A stretch of 64,000 nt of DNA, taken from positions 12,541 through 76,540 of the forward strand of contig DASYAD010000257.1 of NCBI GenBank assembly GCA_036501515.1, given 5' to 3'. The stretch's first letter is position 1; every line of letters starts with the position of its first letter. Source of the DNA: Trebonia sp036501515. GTDB taxonomy: Bacteria > Actinomycetota > Actinomycetes > Streptosporangiales > Streptosporangiaceae. The position numbers and the translations under genes are program-made. The notes under the pieces were generated by a model. It worked only from the letters and a program-made list of their open reading frames with translations, was not told the DNA's origin and did no database searches. Of the stretch, positions 43,466-52,403 are shown in pieces.

Positions 43466-44170
43466 TTTACGAGGCAGTGCGAGTGGCTCTTCGCGGACCG
43501 CGAGGAACCAGTTCGCGCTGATCAGGTCGTCTTCGCCGCGGTCGCTGAGCTCGCGCTCGAAGTACCCGATACGCGCCAGCAGGCTTTCCGTGTCGTCGAA
43601 GTAGACCTCGTTGACGGCGTCGTAGGCCCAGTCCCGGCCGGGCGTGGCCCGCGGGTGGTTCTGCACGTAGGCCAGCCCGCGGAAGGCCTCGGGAATCGGG
43701 GCGCTGCCGATCGTGCCCGCGCGGCTTCGCCACAGCTCGAGGAACTGCGGGAGCGTCAGCCCGGCGGCGCGGGTGGCGATGGCCAGCTGCTTGAGCTTCG
43801 GGCCGGCGTCCTGCCACCGCCGCTCCAGCCAGCCGGCGCCGCGGACGACACGCTCGTCGCTCACCACGACGGGGCTGGCCGCCAGGTCGATCGCCTGGCC
43901 AAGCAGCCGTTCCTGGTCCTGGCCGTCGGCCGTGCGGAGCCAGGTCTCGTAGCGGAGCAGGTGCTCTTCGCCGGTGAACCATTCGAGCGCAACACCGTCG
44001 TAGCGCTGGTCGGGAGCGACTTCGCGCACTGCCGTGGCGACGGTGAGCCGGGCCGGCCTGGCCTCAGCAGGAGCCGCGGCGGCCGCCGCGACCGCGTCTC
44101 GCCAGCGGCCGGAGAAGTCTGCCGGGCCGAGGCGGCTGTTGCCCGTTGCCAGCCGGATGCGCTTGATCAA
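43463..44170 (-). CDS. EthD-like (dimeric alpha/beta-barrel) protein
   Basis: A 235-residue protein with two EthD/ferredoxin-like halves. The first has YDGVALEWFTGEEHLLRYETWL; the second is RGLAYVQNHPR...YDAVNEVYFDDTESLLARI. EthD proteins accompany P450 or ether-degrading systems and may bind substrate or act as isomerases. The start codon is TTG at 44170, with AAGGG about nine bases upstream; no better start is visible. An operator-like motif lies at 44204-44224. Confidence 0.72.
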   Translation of the reverse strand: MIKRIRLATGNSRLGPADFSGRWRDAVAAAAAAPAEARPARLTVATAVREVAPDQRYDGVALEWFTGEEHLLRYETWLRTADGQDQERLLGQAIDLAASPVVVSDERVVRGAGWLERRWQDAGPKLKQLAIATRAAGLTLPQFLELWRSRAGTIGSAPIPEAFRGLAYVQNHPRATPGRDWAYDAVNEVYFDDTESLLARIGYFERELSDRGEDDLISANWFLAVREEPLALPRK

Positions 44171-44203
44171 GGCGTTCAGCCCTTCGGTCGCAGCGTCGCG
44201 TGC

Positions 44204-44224
44204 GGAGCAAACGTTCGCTCTGCC
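44204..44224 (-). promoter_or_regulatory. Putative operator upstream of the EthD-like gene
   Basis: GGAGCAAACGTTCGCTCTGC. On the minus strand AGAGCGAACGTTTGCTC resembles the motif at 20942 (AGTGAACGTTCGCTA). Less certain than the others. Confidence 0.35.
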
Positions 44225-44398
44225 GAGGGCAGCTTACTGCAGGCAGGCTTGCGGGGCGGCAGCCCATCCGGCTGCCCCCCGCTTCGGGTCGGCCGGCGGT
44301 TGCCCGCGCGGCCGGCTGGTGTTACGTTGCTGAGAACAAACATTAGGTTTGTGGGCGGCGCGCGCGGCGCGCCGGTGACGTTTGGCAGGAGGCCGGGC

Positions 44399-45493
44399 AT
44401 GGCGATGGCGCACAGCGACGGCACGTCGACCCCGTTGATCGACGCCAGCGTCCACATCTTCTTCGGCTCGAACGCCGACTTCCGCGGCTTCATGCGCGAG
44501 CCGTTCCGCAGCCGCGGCATTCCCGACGTGCTGGGCGGCGGCTGGGGGAGGCCCGGCGGGGAGTGGGCCGACGAGGCCACCGACACCGGGGAGAGCCACC
44601 CCGCGTCCGATCCCGGCGTGACCGGCGAGGTGCTGTTCGGCCGGCGCGGGACCGACATCGCGATCCTGCACCCGATGACCCGCGGCGTGCTGCCCGACCG
44701 CCATCTGACGAGCGCGGTGCTGGCCGCCCACAACGAGATGATGGTGTCCCGGTGGCTGGACGCGGGCCAGTTCGCGGACCGCTACCGCGGCACCATCAGA
44801 GTCAACCCCGAGGACATCAGCGGCGCGCTGCGCGAGCTCGACCGCTGGAAGGACCATCCGCGGGTGGTCCAGGTCGGCATTCCGATGCAGACCCGCGAGC
44901 CGTACGGGAAACCGCAGTACTGGCCGCTGTGGGACGCTGCCGCGGCGGCCGGCCTGCCGGTGGCGGTGCACATGGAAATGGGCAACTCGGTCTCGCTTCC
45001 GCCGACCCCCTCCGGGCAGCCCAGGACCTTTGAGCAGTACATCGGCTTCTCCGCCCTCAACTACCTGTACCACCTGATGAACATGATCGCCGAGGGCGTG
45101 TTCGAGCGGACACCCGGCCTTAAGGTGGTCTGGGCCGACGGGGGCGCCGACCTGCTGACGCCGTTCATCTGGCGGATGGACACCTTCGGCCGCCCGCACC
45201 TGGAGCAGACCCCGTGGGCGCCCCGCATGCCCAGCGATTACCTGCCCGGGCACGTCTACTTCGTCCAGGGGGCCCTGGACGGCCCAGGCGACACCGACTT
45301 CGCCGGCGAGTGGCTGGGCTTCACCGGCAAGGACACCATGCTCATGTTCGGCTCGAGCTACCCGGGCTGGCAGCTCAGTGACGCCCGCGCGGTGGCCGGG
45401 TCGCTGAGTCAGGAACAGCGCGACCGGCTGCTGTGGCGGAACGCGGCCGAGCTCTACGGCATCGAGATCCCCGCTGCCGCCGCGTCGCGGTAG
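44399..45493 (+). CDS. Amidohydrolase-2-family protein with degenerate C-terminal metal motif
   Basis: A 364-residue member of the amidohydrolase 2 (ACMSD-like) family. The N-terminus PLIDASVHIFFGS keeps the His but not the usual DxHxH pair. The LPVAVHMEMGN segment supplies a His. The catalytic Asp motif, normally SSDYPHW, reads FGSSYPGWQLSD, losing the Asp and His. It may be non-hydrolytic or use an altered centre. GGAGG precedes the ATG at 44399. It lies upstream of a canonical paralogue (45536) and a Rieske ferredoxin in one operon. Confidence 0.8.
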   Translation: MAMAHSDGTSTPLIDASVHIFFGSNADFRGFMREPFRSRGIPDVLGGGWGRPGGEWADEATDTGESHPASDPGVTGEVLFGRRGTDIAILHPMTRGVLPDRHLTSAVLAAHNEMMVSRWLDAGQFADRYRGTIRVNPEDISGALRELDRWKDHPRVVQVGIPMQTREPYGKPQYWPLWDAAAAAGLPVAVHMEMGNSVSLPPTPSGQPRTFEQYIGFSALNYLYHLMNMIAEGVFERTPGLKVVWADGGADLLTPFIWRMDTFGRPHLEQTPWAPRMPSDYLPGHVYFVQGALDGPGDTDFAGEWLGFTGKDTMLMFGSSYPGWQLSDARAVAGSLSQEQRDRLLWRNAAELYGIEIPAAAASR

Positions 45494-45535
45494 CGATCGC
45501 AAGGAACGCCCACTGGAAGGAAAGAGGGGGCTGTC

Positions 45536-46678
45536 ATGACCGCACAGGGGACACGAGTACCCGAGGCGAGCACGGTGCGCACGCCGATCCGGGTTGTCGA
45601 CTCCGATGTCCACCCCGTGCCGCGGGCGGGACAACTAGCTCCGTACATCCCCGAGCCGTTCCGCAGCCGGTTCCTGGCCGTGCCAAGGGGCGAGTCGATC
45701 ATGTACGACGCCCCCGACTACGCGTACGCCAAGGCGATGCGCGTCGACACGTTCCCCGACGACGGCAACTTCGCCGGCAGCGACCCCAACCTCATGCTCC
45801 GTCAGGCGATCGTCGAGGGCGGGTCGGACATCTGCGTCCTCGAGCCCGGCTTCGCGACCCACCCTGTGCCGGAGATGGCTCAGGCGGTGTGCGCCGGGAT
45901 GAACGGCTGGATCGCCAACCACTGGCTGGACCCGGTCAACAACTGGCACGAGCGGTACCGCGGCTCGATCTGCGTCGCCATCGAGGACCCCCCCGGCGCT
46001 GTCCGGCAGATCGAGGAATGGGTCGACCACCCGTACATGGCGCAGGTCCTCATCCGCGCCGAACCGCGTCCGGCCTGGGGCTCGCCGCAGTACGACCCGA
46101 TCTGGGAAGCCGCGACCCGCCATGACATCACGGTGGCCTGCCACCTGAGCCGGGGCCGCGACGACACGATGCCGATGCCGCCGGTCGGGTTCCCCAGCTA
46201 CAACCACGACTTCATGGTCACCTACTCGCTGCTGGCCGCCAACCAGGTGATGAGCCTGATCTTCGACGGGGTATTCGACCGCTTCCCGACGCTGCGGATC
46301 GTCTTGGTCGAGCACGCCTTCACCTGGATCCTGCCGCTGATGTGGCGGATGGACGCCATCTACGCGGCGCGCAAGTCGTCAATGGACATCAAGCGCAAGC
46401 CGTCGGAGTACGTGAAGCAGCACATCAAGTTCACCACGCAGCCGCTCGACTACCCGGAAGACAAGACCGAGCTCACGCGCGCCTTCGAGCTGATGGAGGC
46501 GGACAAGATCCTGCTGTTCTCCTCCGACTACCCGCACTGGACCTACGACGACCCGCGCTGGCTGGTCAAGCACCTGCCTGAGCACATGCGGGAGCCGATC
46601 ATGTTCAAGAACGGCATCGAGACCTACAAGCTGCCCGACACCGTGCCGGCCCTCGACGGCAAGACGATGGTCTTCTGA
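45536..46678 (+). CDS. Amidohydrolase-2-family metal-dependent hydrolase/decarboxylase
   Basis: A 380-residue ACMSD-like TIM-barrel protein. RVVDSDVHPVPRAG contains DxH, ITVACHLSRG the barrel His, and LLFSSDYPHWTYDD the intact Asp motif that the preceding paralogue lacks. Such enzymes hydrolyse C-N, C-O or activated C-C bonds or decarboxylate. The start lies 43 bases after the previous stop, and the Rieske ferredoxin begins one base after its own stop. Confidence 0.87.
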   Translation: MTAQGTRVPEASTVRTPIRVVDSDVHPVPRAGQLAPYIPEPFRSRFLAVPRGESIMYDAPDYAYAKAMRVDTFPDDGNFAGSDPNLMLRQAIVEGGSDICVLEPGFATHPVPEMAQAVCAGMNGWIANHWLDPVNNWHERYRGSICVAIEDPPGAVRQIEEWVDHPYMAQVLIRAEPRPAWGSPQYDPIWEAATRHDITVACHLSRGRDDTMPMPPVGFPSYNHDFMVTYSLLAANQVMSLIFDGVFDRFPTLRIVLVEHAFTWILPLMWRMDAIYAARKSSMDIKRKPSEYVKQHIKFTTQPLDYPEDKTELTRAFELMEADKILLFSSDYPHWTYDDPRWLVKHLPEHMREPIMFKNGIETYKLPDTVPALDGKTMVF

Positions 46679-46679
46679 G

Positions 46680-47075
46680 GTGACCGGGAGATCTCCGCAA
46701 GGACCGCGGCTGCCGCAGGGCCGTGAGCACGTCGTCGCCACCACTGACGAGATCAAGCCGGGCGAGGCCAAGATCGTCCCCATCGGCCGTCACGGCGTCG
46801 GCGTCTACAACGTCAACGGGACGTACTACGCGATCGCCAACTACTGCCCGCACGAGGGCGGACCGCTGTGCCTGGGCCGCCCCCGCGGCCGCAACATCGT
46901 CGACGCGGACACCCCCGGCGACGCCGTCATGGTGCGCGACCTGGAGTTCATCTACTGCCCGTGGCACCAGTGGGGCTTTGAGCTGGCCACCGGCACCACC
47001 GCGGTGAAGCCGGAATGGAGCATTCGCACCTATCCCGTCCGGGTGATCGGCAACGAGGTGCTGGTAACCGCCTAG
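46680..47075 (+). CDS. Rieske-type ferredoxin
   Basis: A 131-residue Rieske [2Fe-2S] protein, with NYCPHEGGPLCLG and YCPWHQWGFELATG as the two Cys-x-His-type ligand pairs. It resembles small Rieske ferredoxins and subunits rather than a full oxygenase. GTG 46680 begins one base after the amidohydrolase stop. It could donate electrons to the Rieske oxygenase at 27136 or modulate the preceding hydrolase. Confidence 0.87.
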   Translation: MTGRSPQGPRLPQGREHVVATTDEIKPGEAKIVPIGRHGVGVYNVNGTYYAIANYCPHEGGPLCLGRPRGRNIVDADTPGDAVMVRDLEFIYCPWHQWGFELATGTTAVKPEWSIRTYPVRVIGNEVLVTA

Positions 47076-47126
47076 CGGAGGAGACAGCAGGTGACAGCTA
47101 TCCCGGCCGCCGGCCCAGAGCGGCGG

Positions 47127-47597
47127 TCACGTCGTGATGATGCGCACCTCGCAGTTGAGCGAGGCCTCGAGCGCCGTCTGGATTCTGCTCTCGGGCACGC
47201 GCCGCAGGTCGGCCGCCGCCAGGCGCACCGTCACCACGTCCCAGCCCTCGTCGCCGCTCTCCCGCGACACATCGCCGGCCAGGCCGAATCCGGACAGGAC
47301 GCCGAGGGCGTCGTCGTCGCTGCCCCGGCTCAGGTACGTGGTCGTGCCCGCGGCCACCTCGGTGCCGAAGGCGCCGCGGCACAGCTCGCTGGCCGACCGC
47401 AGCATGGCCGCGGGGTCGCCGTCCCCCAGGAACTGCAGCTCGCGGCGTTTGGCCGGCAGCGCCGCCAGATCCTTGCTGACCAGCTCCAAGCCGAGTCCGG
47501 GGATGCCGCGCTGCAGGTGATCCAGGCCCTGCGCGACTTGCGCGGCGCCGAGGGTGCCGTCGGGATCGATGTTGATACGAATAACCGCGGTTCGCAT
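47127..47597 (-). CDS. Conserved hypothetical protein
   Basis: A 156-residue protein, unrecognised by me. It begins MRTAVIRINIDPDGTLG and ends in EVRIITT. It is mixed alpha/beta, without Cys motifs, signal peptide or membrane segment. It is divergent from the NuoF-like gene, with 31 bases between starts, and so may share regulation. No function can be assigned. Confidence 0.55.
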   Translation of the reverse strand: MRTAVIRINIDPDGTLGAAQVAQGLDHLQRGIPGLGLELVSKDLAALPAKRRELQFLGDGDPAAMLRSASELCRGAFGTEVAAGTTTYLSRGSDDDALGVLSGFGLAGDVSRESGDEGWDVVTVRLAAADLRRVPESRIQTALEASLNCEVRIITT

Positions 47598-47628
47598 GAC
47601 CGAAGCCTAGAACAGGGTTGGCTGGACG

Positions 47629-48948
47629 ATGAATACGACTGGTGACATCACCGCGGCCCGCGTCGCCGCCGCACCCGGGCTGGCCGCCCGGCTGCTGCGC
47701 GCGGACGACAGCCCCGAGTCGCTCGGCGCCTACATCGCCGCCGACGGCTACCAAGACGGCCCGGCCGGCCGGGCCGGGGCGGACGAGCTGCTTGACGCGA
47801 TCGAACGGTCTGGCCTGCGCGGCCGGGGCGGTGCCGCCTTCCCGTTCGCCGTCAAGGCACGGGCCGTGCACCGCATGGCGCAGCTGGGCCGCACTCCGGT
47901 CGTGGTGGCCAACGGCGAGGAGGGCGAGCCGGCCTCGGTCAAGGACCGGTGGCTGCTCCGCACCCGGCCGCACCTGGTGCTCGACGGACTGCGGCTGGCC
48001 GCGGCGGTGGCCGGCGCCGGCGAGGCCTATGTCTACGTGTCCGACCCGCGGGCCGCGCGGTCGGTGGCCGGCGCCCTGCACGACGCCGAGCTGACAGGCC
48101 GCAGCGCGCTTCCGGTGAAGATCATCGTGGTCGAACCGGGCTACGTGGCCGGCGAGGAGACGGCGGCGGTGCGGGCCATCAACGGCGGCCCGGCCAAGCC
48201 GACGGACAAGCCGCCGCGCCCGTTCGAAGCGGGCGTCGGGGACCGTCCCACCCTGGTGAGCAACGTCGAGACGCTGGCCAACCTGCCGTTCGTGCGGCGG
48301 CACGGGCCCGCCGCCTACCGGCAGGCGGGCACGCCGGGGTCACCGGGAACGTTCCTGGCGACGGTCACCGGGGGCGGGCGGCCGCCGGCGCTGTACGAAC
48401 TGCCCCACGGGCTGCCGTTCCGCGAGCTGCTCGCCCTGCACCAGGTGCCCGAGGACGCCGTCCACGGGCTGCTGATGGGCGGCTACTTCGCCGGGCTGCT
48501 CGGGCGGCAGGTCCTGGACATGACGCTCGATCACGAGTCGGCCAGGGCCCTGGGCGCCGGGCTTGGCTGCGGCGCGCTCAGCATCCTGGAAGCTGACGAC
48601 TGCCCGGTCGCGGTGGCCGCGTCGGTGATGGCCTACTTCGCCCGCGAGAACGCCGGCCAGTGCGGCTCGTGCTTCAACGGTACCGCCGCGATGAGCGCGG
48701 TCCTCGATGCCCTGCGCGACGGCGCGGCCGGCGACGACGACCTCGCCCGGCTGGGCCGCTGGTCGCGGGTGCTGCGCGGCCGGGGGGCGTGCGGCACGCT
48801 CGACGGCGCGGTCAACCTGGCCGCCTCGCTGCTCGCCCAGTTCCCCGGCACCGTCACCCGCCACCTCGAGGGCGGATGCGACCGCTGCGGGGGGTCGCCG
48901 TTCCGGGCGTCCCGTCCCTTCGAGGTTGAGCCGGCGGGCCTGGCATGA
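47629..48948 (+). CDS. NuoF-like flavoprotein (NADH:acceptor oxidoreductase, 51-kDa type)
   Basis: A 439-residue protein of the NuoF/51-kDa family. GRGGAAFP and NGEEGEP bind FMN/NADH. The iron-sulfur region is ENAGQCGSCFNG...GRGACGTLDG: of the four cysteines of complex I NuoF, the first (before GQC) is Ala here. A shorter C-terminus and the lack of other Nuo genes argue against complex I. With a ferredoxin in the next gene it is a plausible NADH:ferredoxin reductase for P450 or Rieske enzymes. The stop overlaps the ferredoxin start (ATGA). Confidence 0.85.
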   Translation: MNTTGDITAARVAAAPGLAARLLRADDSPESLGAYIAADGYQDGPAGRAGADELLDAIERSGLRGRGGAAFPFAVKARAVHRMAQLGRTPVVVANGEEGEPASVKDRWLLRTRPHLVLDGLRLAAAVAGAGEAYVYVSDPRAARSVAGALHDAELTGRSALPVKIIVVEPGYVAGEETAAVRAINGGPAKPTDKPPRPFEAGVGDRPTLVSNVETLANLPFVRRHGPAAYRQAGTPGSPGTFLATVTGGGRPPALYELPHGLPFRELLALHQVPEDAVHGLLMGGYFAGLLGRQVLDMTLDHESARALGAGLGCGALSILEADDCPVAVAASVMAYFARENAGQCGSCFNGTAAMSAVLDALRDGAAGDDDLARLGRWSRVLRGRGACGTLDGAVNLAASLLAQFPGTVTRHLEGGCDRCGGSPFRASRPFEVEPAGLA

Positions 48949-49166
48949 GGATTCGACTGGACCGGACGGTGTGCGACGGCTTCGGCAAGTGCGCCGAGCA
49001 CGCTCCGGGCTACTTCTCGCTCGATGACTGGGGTTACGCCTCGCTCACCGGCAACGGCGAGGTGACCCCGGAGGACGAGCCGGCCGTCACCCGCGCGATC
49101 TTCGACTGCCCCGTCCACGCGGTGACAATCCTGGCGGCACCGCCGCTGCCAGCAGCAGAGAGCTAA
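48945..49166 (+). CDS. 3Fe-4S ferredoxin
   Basis: A 73-residue ferredoxin. TVCDGFGKCAEHAPGYF and DCPVHAVTI give three Cys ligands (C-x5-C...C), consistent with a 3Fe-4S cluster and with the P450-partner type. The start overlaps the NuoF-like stop by four bases, strongly suggesting they act together. Confidence 0.9.
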   Translation: MRIRLDRTVCDGFGKCAEHAPGYFSLDDWGYASLTGNGEVTPEDEPAVTRAIFDCPVHAVTILAAPPLPAAES

Positions 49167-49179
49167 AGGGAGGCCGTCC

Positions 49180-49503
49180 GTGCCCAAGGGCATCATGGTT
49201 GTCCAGTCCGCTCCCGTCGATCCCGGCCGGGAGAAGGAGTACAACGACTGGTACGACAACGTCCACGTTCCCGAGATCACCGCGGTGCCTGGTTTCGTAG
49301 CGGCGCGCCGCTACAAGGTGCACGGCCCGGCGGGCAGCGATGACGCCCCCGCGTACCTGGCGATCTACGAGATCGAGGCCGATGAGCTGACGGCCCCCGC
49401 GGCGGAGCTGCGCGCTCGCCGCGCGCGCGGCCTTACCCGCGAGTCGGGCGCCCTGCGGCTCGACCCGCCGCCGGTGGTCACCTTCTACGAGCTGCTCGAG
49501 TAG
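49180..49503 (+). CDS. Small dimeric alpha/beta-barrel (EthD/ABM-like) protein
   Basis: A 107-residue protein (IMVVQSAPVDPGREKEYNDWYDNVHVPEIT...PGFVAARRYKV). This is the ferredoxin-like fold of EthD, DUF4286 or monooxygenase-like dimers. The GTG at 49180 follows AAAGGGAGG by six bases and lies 13 bases after the ferredoxin stop, so it belongs to the NuoF-ferredoxin operon. Its role is unknown; substrate binding is a reasonable guess. Confidence 0.72.
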   Translation: MPKGIMVVQSAPVDPGREKEYNDWYDNVHVPEITAVPGFVAARRYKVHGPAGSDDAPAYLAIYEIEADELTAPAAELRARRARGLTRESGALRLDPPPVVTFYELLE

Positions 49504-49565
49504 CGGCCGGGCGGGGTCGCCGCGAAATCTGCCGCTTTTCCTGGCTCGGCGCCTGTGCTTATATG

Positions 49566-49588
49566 AGAGCGAACACTCGCTAACTAAT
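49566..49588 (+). promoter_or_regulatory. Putative operator/promoter of the second fused CoA-transferase
   Basis: AGAGCGAACACTCGCTAACT. GCGAACACTCGC resembles the motif half-sites and TAACTA fits a -10 box, about 20 bases before the ATG. Confidence 0.45.
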
Positions 49589-49604
49589 AAGCCGAGGAGT
49601 GCCG

Positions 49605-51935
49605 ATGGCGCCACTGCACGGGATCCGCGTCCTTGAGGTCTCGCTCGGCGTCAGCGCGGTCGGCGCGGGCCCGGCCGTCGCGCTGCCCGGCTCGCTGCTA
49701 CGGGATTTCGGCGCGCAGGTCGTGCGGGTGCAGTCCGCGGGGACCTCGACGCTGGACCAGGGGATCGAGTTCGCCCGGGCCTGGAACCGGGGCAAGGAAA
49801 TCGTGGAAGTCGGCGACGACGACCCGCGGCGCTGCGCGGAGACGGTCCTCGCCCGCGCCCGCGACTGCGACGTGCTGTTCCTGGCGGGCAGCGAGCGGCT
49901 GATCGAGCAGGCCGGGCTCCAGTACCGGGCGCTCGCCCAGGTCAACCCGCGGCTGATCGTGGTCAGGATCCGGCCGAGCTATAACTCGCTCGGCCCCCTG
50001 CCCGACCTGGAACTGCTCGTCCAGGCCCGGGCCGGGGTGCCCACGCAGATCCCGGCCCACCGGCCCGGGCCCGCGTTCGGCGACCTGGCGGCGGGCAGCG
50101 CCGGCGCCGGGTTCTCCGCCGCTGTCGGCGCGCTGGCCGGCCTGTACCAGCGCGAGGCGACCGGCGCCGGCGGCTGGGCCGAGACGTCGCTCTACGAGGG
50201 CCTGCAGGCGATCCTGCCGATGATCACCGGGCGGGTGGCGCACCACTCGCCAAGCACCACGCTGCTGTGGAAGAACCAGGGGCCGGCCGAGGCGCTGTGC
50301 TACCAGTGCGCGGACGGGGAGTACATCCAGCTCTGGTTCGGCGCCCGGGGCGCCTACGAGGAGTTCCTCGAGCACATGGACGAGCCGCCGACGGAAGCCG
50401 GGTACAACGCCGACCTGGCCGGCGGGGTGATGACCGAGCGCGGCAAGCGCTGGGCGGAGCGGTTCGCGACCCGCGACCGCGCCTGGTGGCTGGCCGACCT
50501 GGCCGGGCACAACTTCCGCTGCGAGCCCGCGCTGCGCGCGGGCGAGGCCCTGCGCGACCCGCACCTGCGCGAGATCGGACTCAGCCTGCACCATCAGTCG
50601 CCCGAACGAGGCTCGCTGACAGTGCTCGGGCCAGTTGTGACGGTGACCTCCGCGAGGCCGGCCAGGGCGGGGGACTTGCCTGCCGCGCCCGGCGGCCCGC
50701 CTACCGCTCCGGGCGAGCACGCCGGGCCGCAACCGGGCCCGCTGGCGGGCGTCCGCGTCCTTGACCTAGCGGCCTTCCTGGCCGGCCCGGTCGCGCCGCT
50801 GGTCCTGGCCGAGCTCGGCGCCGACGTGGTCAAGGTCGAGCCGCTCACCGGCGACCTGCACCGCGCCATGCAGCCGATGTACGCGGCCGGTCAGCGCGGC
50901 AAGCGGGCGGTGGCGGTGGATCTCAAGTCGGCCGGCGCGCAGGCCGTCCTTGACCGGCTGTTCGCCTGGGCGGACGTGGTGCACCACAATTCACGGGTTG
51001 GCGTGGCCGAGCGGCTCGGCTACGACGAAGCGGCCGTGCGGGCGGTGAACCCCGGTGCCGTGTACAGCTTCGCCAGCGGCTTCGGTGAGCGCGGCCCCAA
51101 GTCCCTGCTCCCCGCCAACGACCAGCTGATGCAGGCGATCACTGGAATCGAGGCTGGTCAGGGCGGAGACGGACGGCCGCCCACCTTCCTGCGGTGGGGC
51201 GCGGTCGATGTGGCGGGCGGCTGGATCGCTGCTTGCGGGATGCTGGCCGGGCTCTACGCCCGCCGCCGCGACGGCGGCGGGCAGTCGGTGGCCAGCAGCC
51301 TGCTCGGCGCGGGGATGGCACTGAAGTCCGGAGCGTTCCTGGCGGGGGACACGGTGGTCGGCGGACCGGTGCTCGATGCCCAGCAGACCGGATACGGTGC
51401 CGCCTACCGCCTCTACCAGGGCGCGGACGGCGCCTGGTTCGCGCTCGCGGTGCCCGACGCCGCCAGCTGGCTGCGGCTGCGGGCGGCGGTGGCCCGCGAC
51501 GACCTGCCGCTGTCGCCGCCGCCGCTGCGCACGCGGCTCGGGGCCGGGCCGCAGCCGGAGGAACTGACGCTGGAGACGGCCTTCCGCGGGCAGGACGCGG
51601 CGGCCTGGGTGCGGGCGCTGCGCGCGGCCGGCGTCCCGGCCGAGCCGGTCGACAGCGCCGACCGCACCGAGTACTGCGCGCGGTTCCTCGACGATCCGGT
51701 CAACCGGGAGCTTGGCCGGGTGGTCACGTACCAGTGGGGCGGCCTCGGCCAGGTCGAGCAGCCGCGCTTTCCTCCGCGGATCGGTCCCGCGGCGCCGCCG
51801 CCTGGCCCGGCGGGCATGGCCGGGCTGGGCGAGCACACCGCCGAGATGCTGGAGTGCCTGGGCTACGACGCGGCCCAGCGGGCCGCGCTGGCTGAGTCGG
51901 GGACGACCGGCGGCCCCGCGGCCGGCCGGGACTGA
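49605..51935 (+). CDS. Tandem-fused family III CoA-transferase, second copy
   Basis: A 776-residue protein with two CaiB/BaiF domains (first about 1-360, second from about 377: LAGVRVLDLAAFLAGPVAP, ELGADVVKVEPL). Asp is retained in both halves (LPDLELLVQARAGV and PANDQLMQAITG). It is a paralogue of the 864-residue protein at 22343 with the same order and a shorter linker. The ATG at 49605 follows GAGGAG by five bases; a GTG two codons earlier overlaps that site. An NTF2-like gene follows 52 bases downstream. Confidence 0.9.
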   Translation: MAPLHGIRVLEVSLGVSAVGAGPAVALPGSLLRDFGAQVVRVQSAGTSTLDQGIEFARAWNRGKEIVEVGDDDPRRCAETVLARARDCDVLFLAGSERLIEQAGLQYRALAQVNPRLIVVRIRPSYNSLGPLPDLELLVQARAGVPTQIPAHRPGPAFGDLAAGSAGAGFSAAVGALAGLYQREATGAGGWAETSLYEGLQAILPMITGRVAHHSPSTTLLWKNQGPAEALCYQCADGEYIQLWFGARGAYEEFLEHMDEPPTEAGYNADLAGGVMTERGKRWAERFATRDRAWWLADLAGHNFRCEPALRAGEALRDPHLREIGLSLHHQSPERGSLTVLGPVVTVTSARPARAGDLPAAPGGPPTAPGEHAGPQPGPLAGVRVLDLAAFLAGPVAPLVLAELGADVVKVEPLTGDLHRAMQPMYAAGQRGKRAVAVDLKSAGAQAVLDRLFAWADVVHHNSRVGVAERLGYDEAAVRAVNPGAVYSFASGFGERGPKSLLPANDQLMQAITGIEAGQGGDGRPPTFLRWGAVDVAGGWIAACGMLAGLYARRRDGGGQSVASSLLGAGMALKSGAFLAGDTVVGGPVLDAQQTGYGAAYRLYQGADGAWFALAVPDAASWLRLRAAVARDDLPLSPPPLRTRLGAGPQPEELTLETAFRGQDAAAWVRALRAAGVPAEPVDSADRTEYCARFLDDPVNRELGRVVTYQWGGLGQVEQPRFPPRIGPAAPPPGPAGMAGLGEHTAEMLECLGYDAAQRAALAESGTTGGPAAGRD

Positions 51936-51987
51936 CACGGATGCCGGCCGGACGGTCCGGCTGGCATCGGCTTCAAAGGAGAAGTAG

Positions 51988-52395
51988 ATGACCGAGGCGG
52001 AGACGTGGCTCACGCGCTACCTCCAGGCCCAGCAAGACAAGGACCTGGACGCGCTGGTGTCGTGCTGGCACCCGGACGTGGAGATCGAGCACCCGATGCG
52101 GCCGGACCGGAACTGGACCGGCCTTGACGGCTACCGGCGCACCTGGAAGATGATCTGGGAGCTGACCCCGCACAGCCGCTTCGAGGTGGTCTCATCGGCG
52201 GCTGTCGGCAACCGGGTGTATCTCGAGGCACTGACCGAGATGTCGGACGGGACGATGGTGCCGCACATGAACGTCTTCGAGATCGAGGACGGCATGATCC
52301 GGCGCGGCCGGGTGTACACCGACAAGCCACGGCGGGACGGGATCGACATCGAGGGGTACGCGCACGAGGTCAACCCGGCCTCCGATCCCAGCTGA
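51988..52395 (+). CDS. SnoaL/NTF2-fold protein
   Basis: A 135-residue NTF2-like protein (WLTRYLQAQQDKDLDALVSC, HPDVEIEHPMRPD...GLDGYRRTWK). Aligns in fold with the protein at 32153 but is clearly divergent. Such proteins act as isomerases, dehydratases or cyclases. AAAGGAG precedes the ATG. Confidence 0.82.
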   Translation: MTEAETWLTRYLQAQQDKDLDALVSCWHPDVEIEHPMRPDRNWTGLDGYRRTWKMIWELTPHSRFEVVSSAAVGNRVYLEALTEMSDGTMVPHMNVFEIEDGMIRRGRVYTDKPRRDGIDIEGYAHEVNPASDPS

Positions 52396-52403
52396 GCCAT
52401 CCA

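Noticed and set aside
47629..49166. Part of a respiratory complex I operon
   Set aside because: No other Nuo subunits, a missing cluster Cys, and a P450-type ferredoxin as partner. A stand-alone electron-transfer role fits better.
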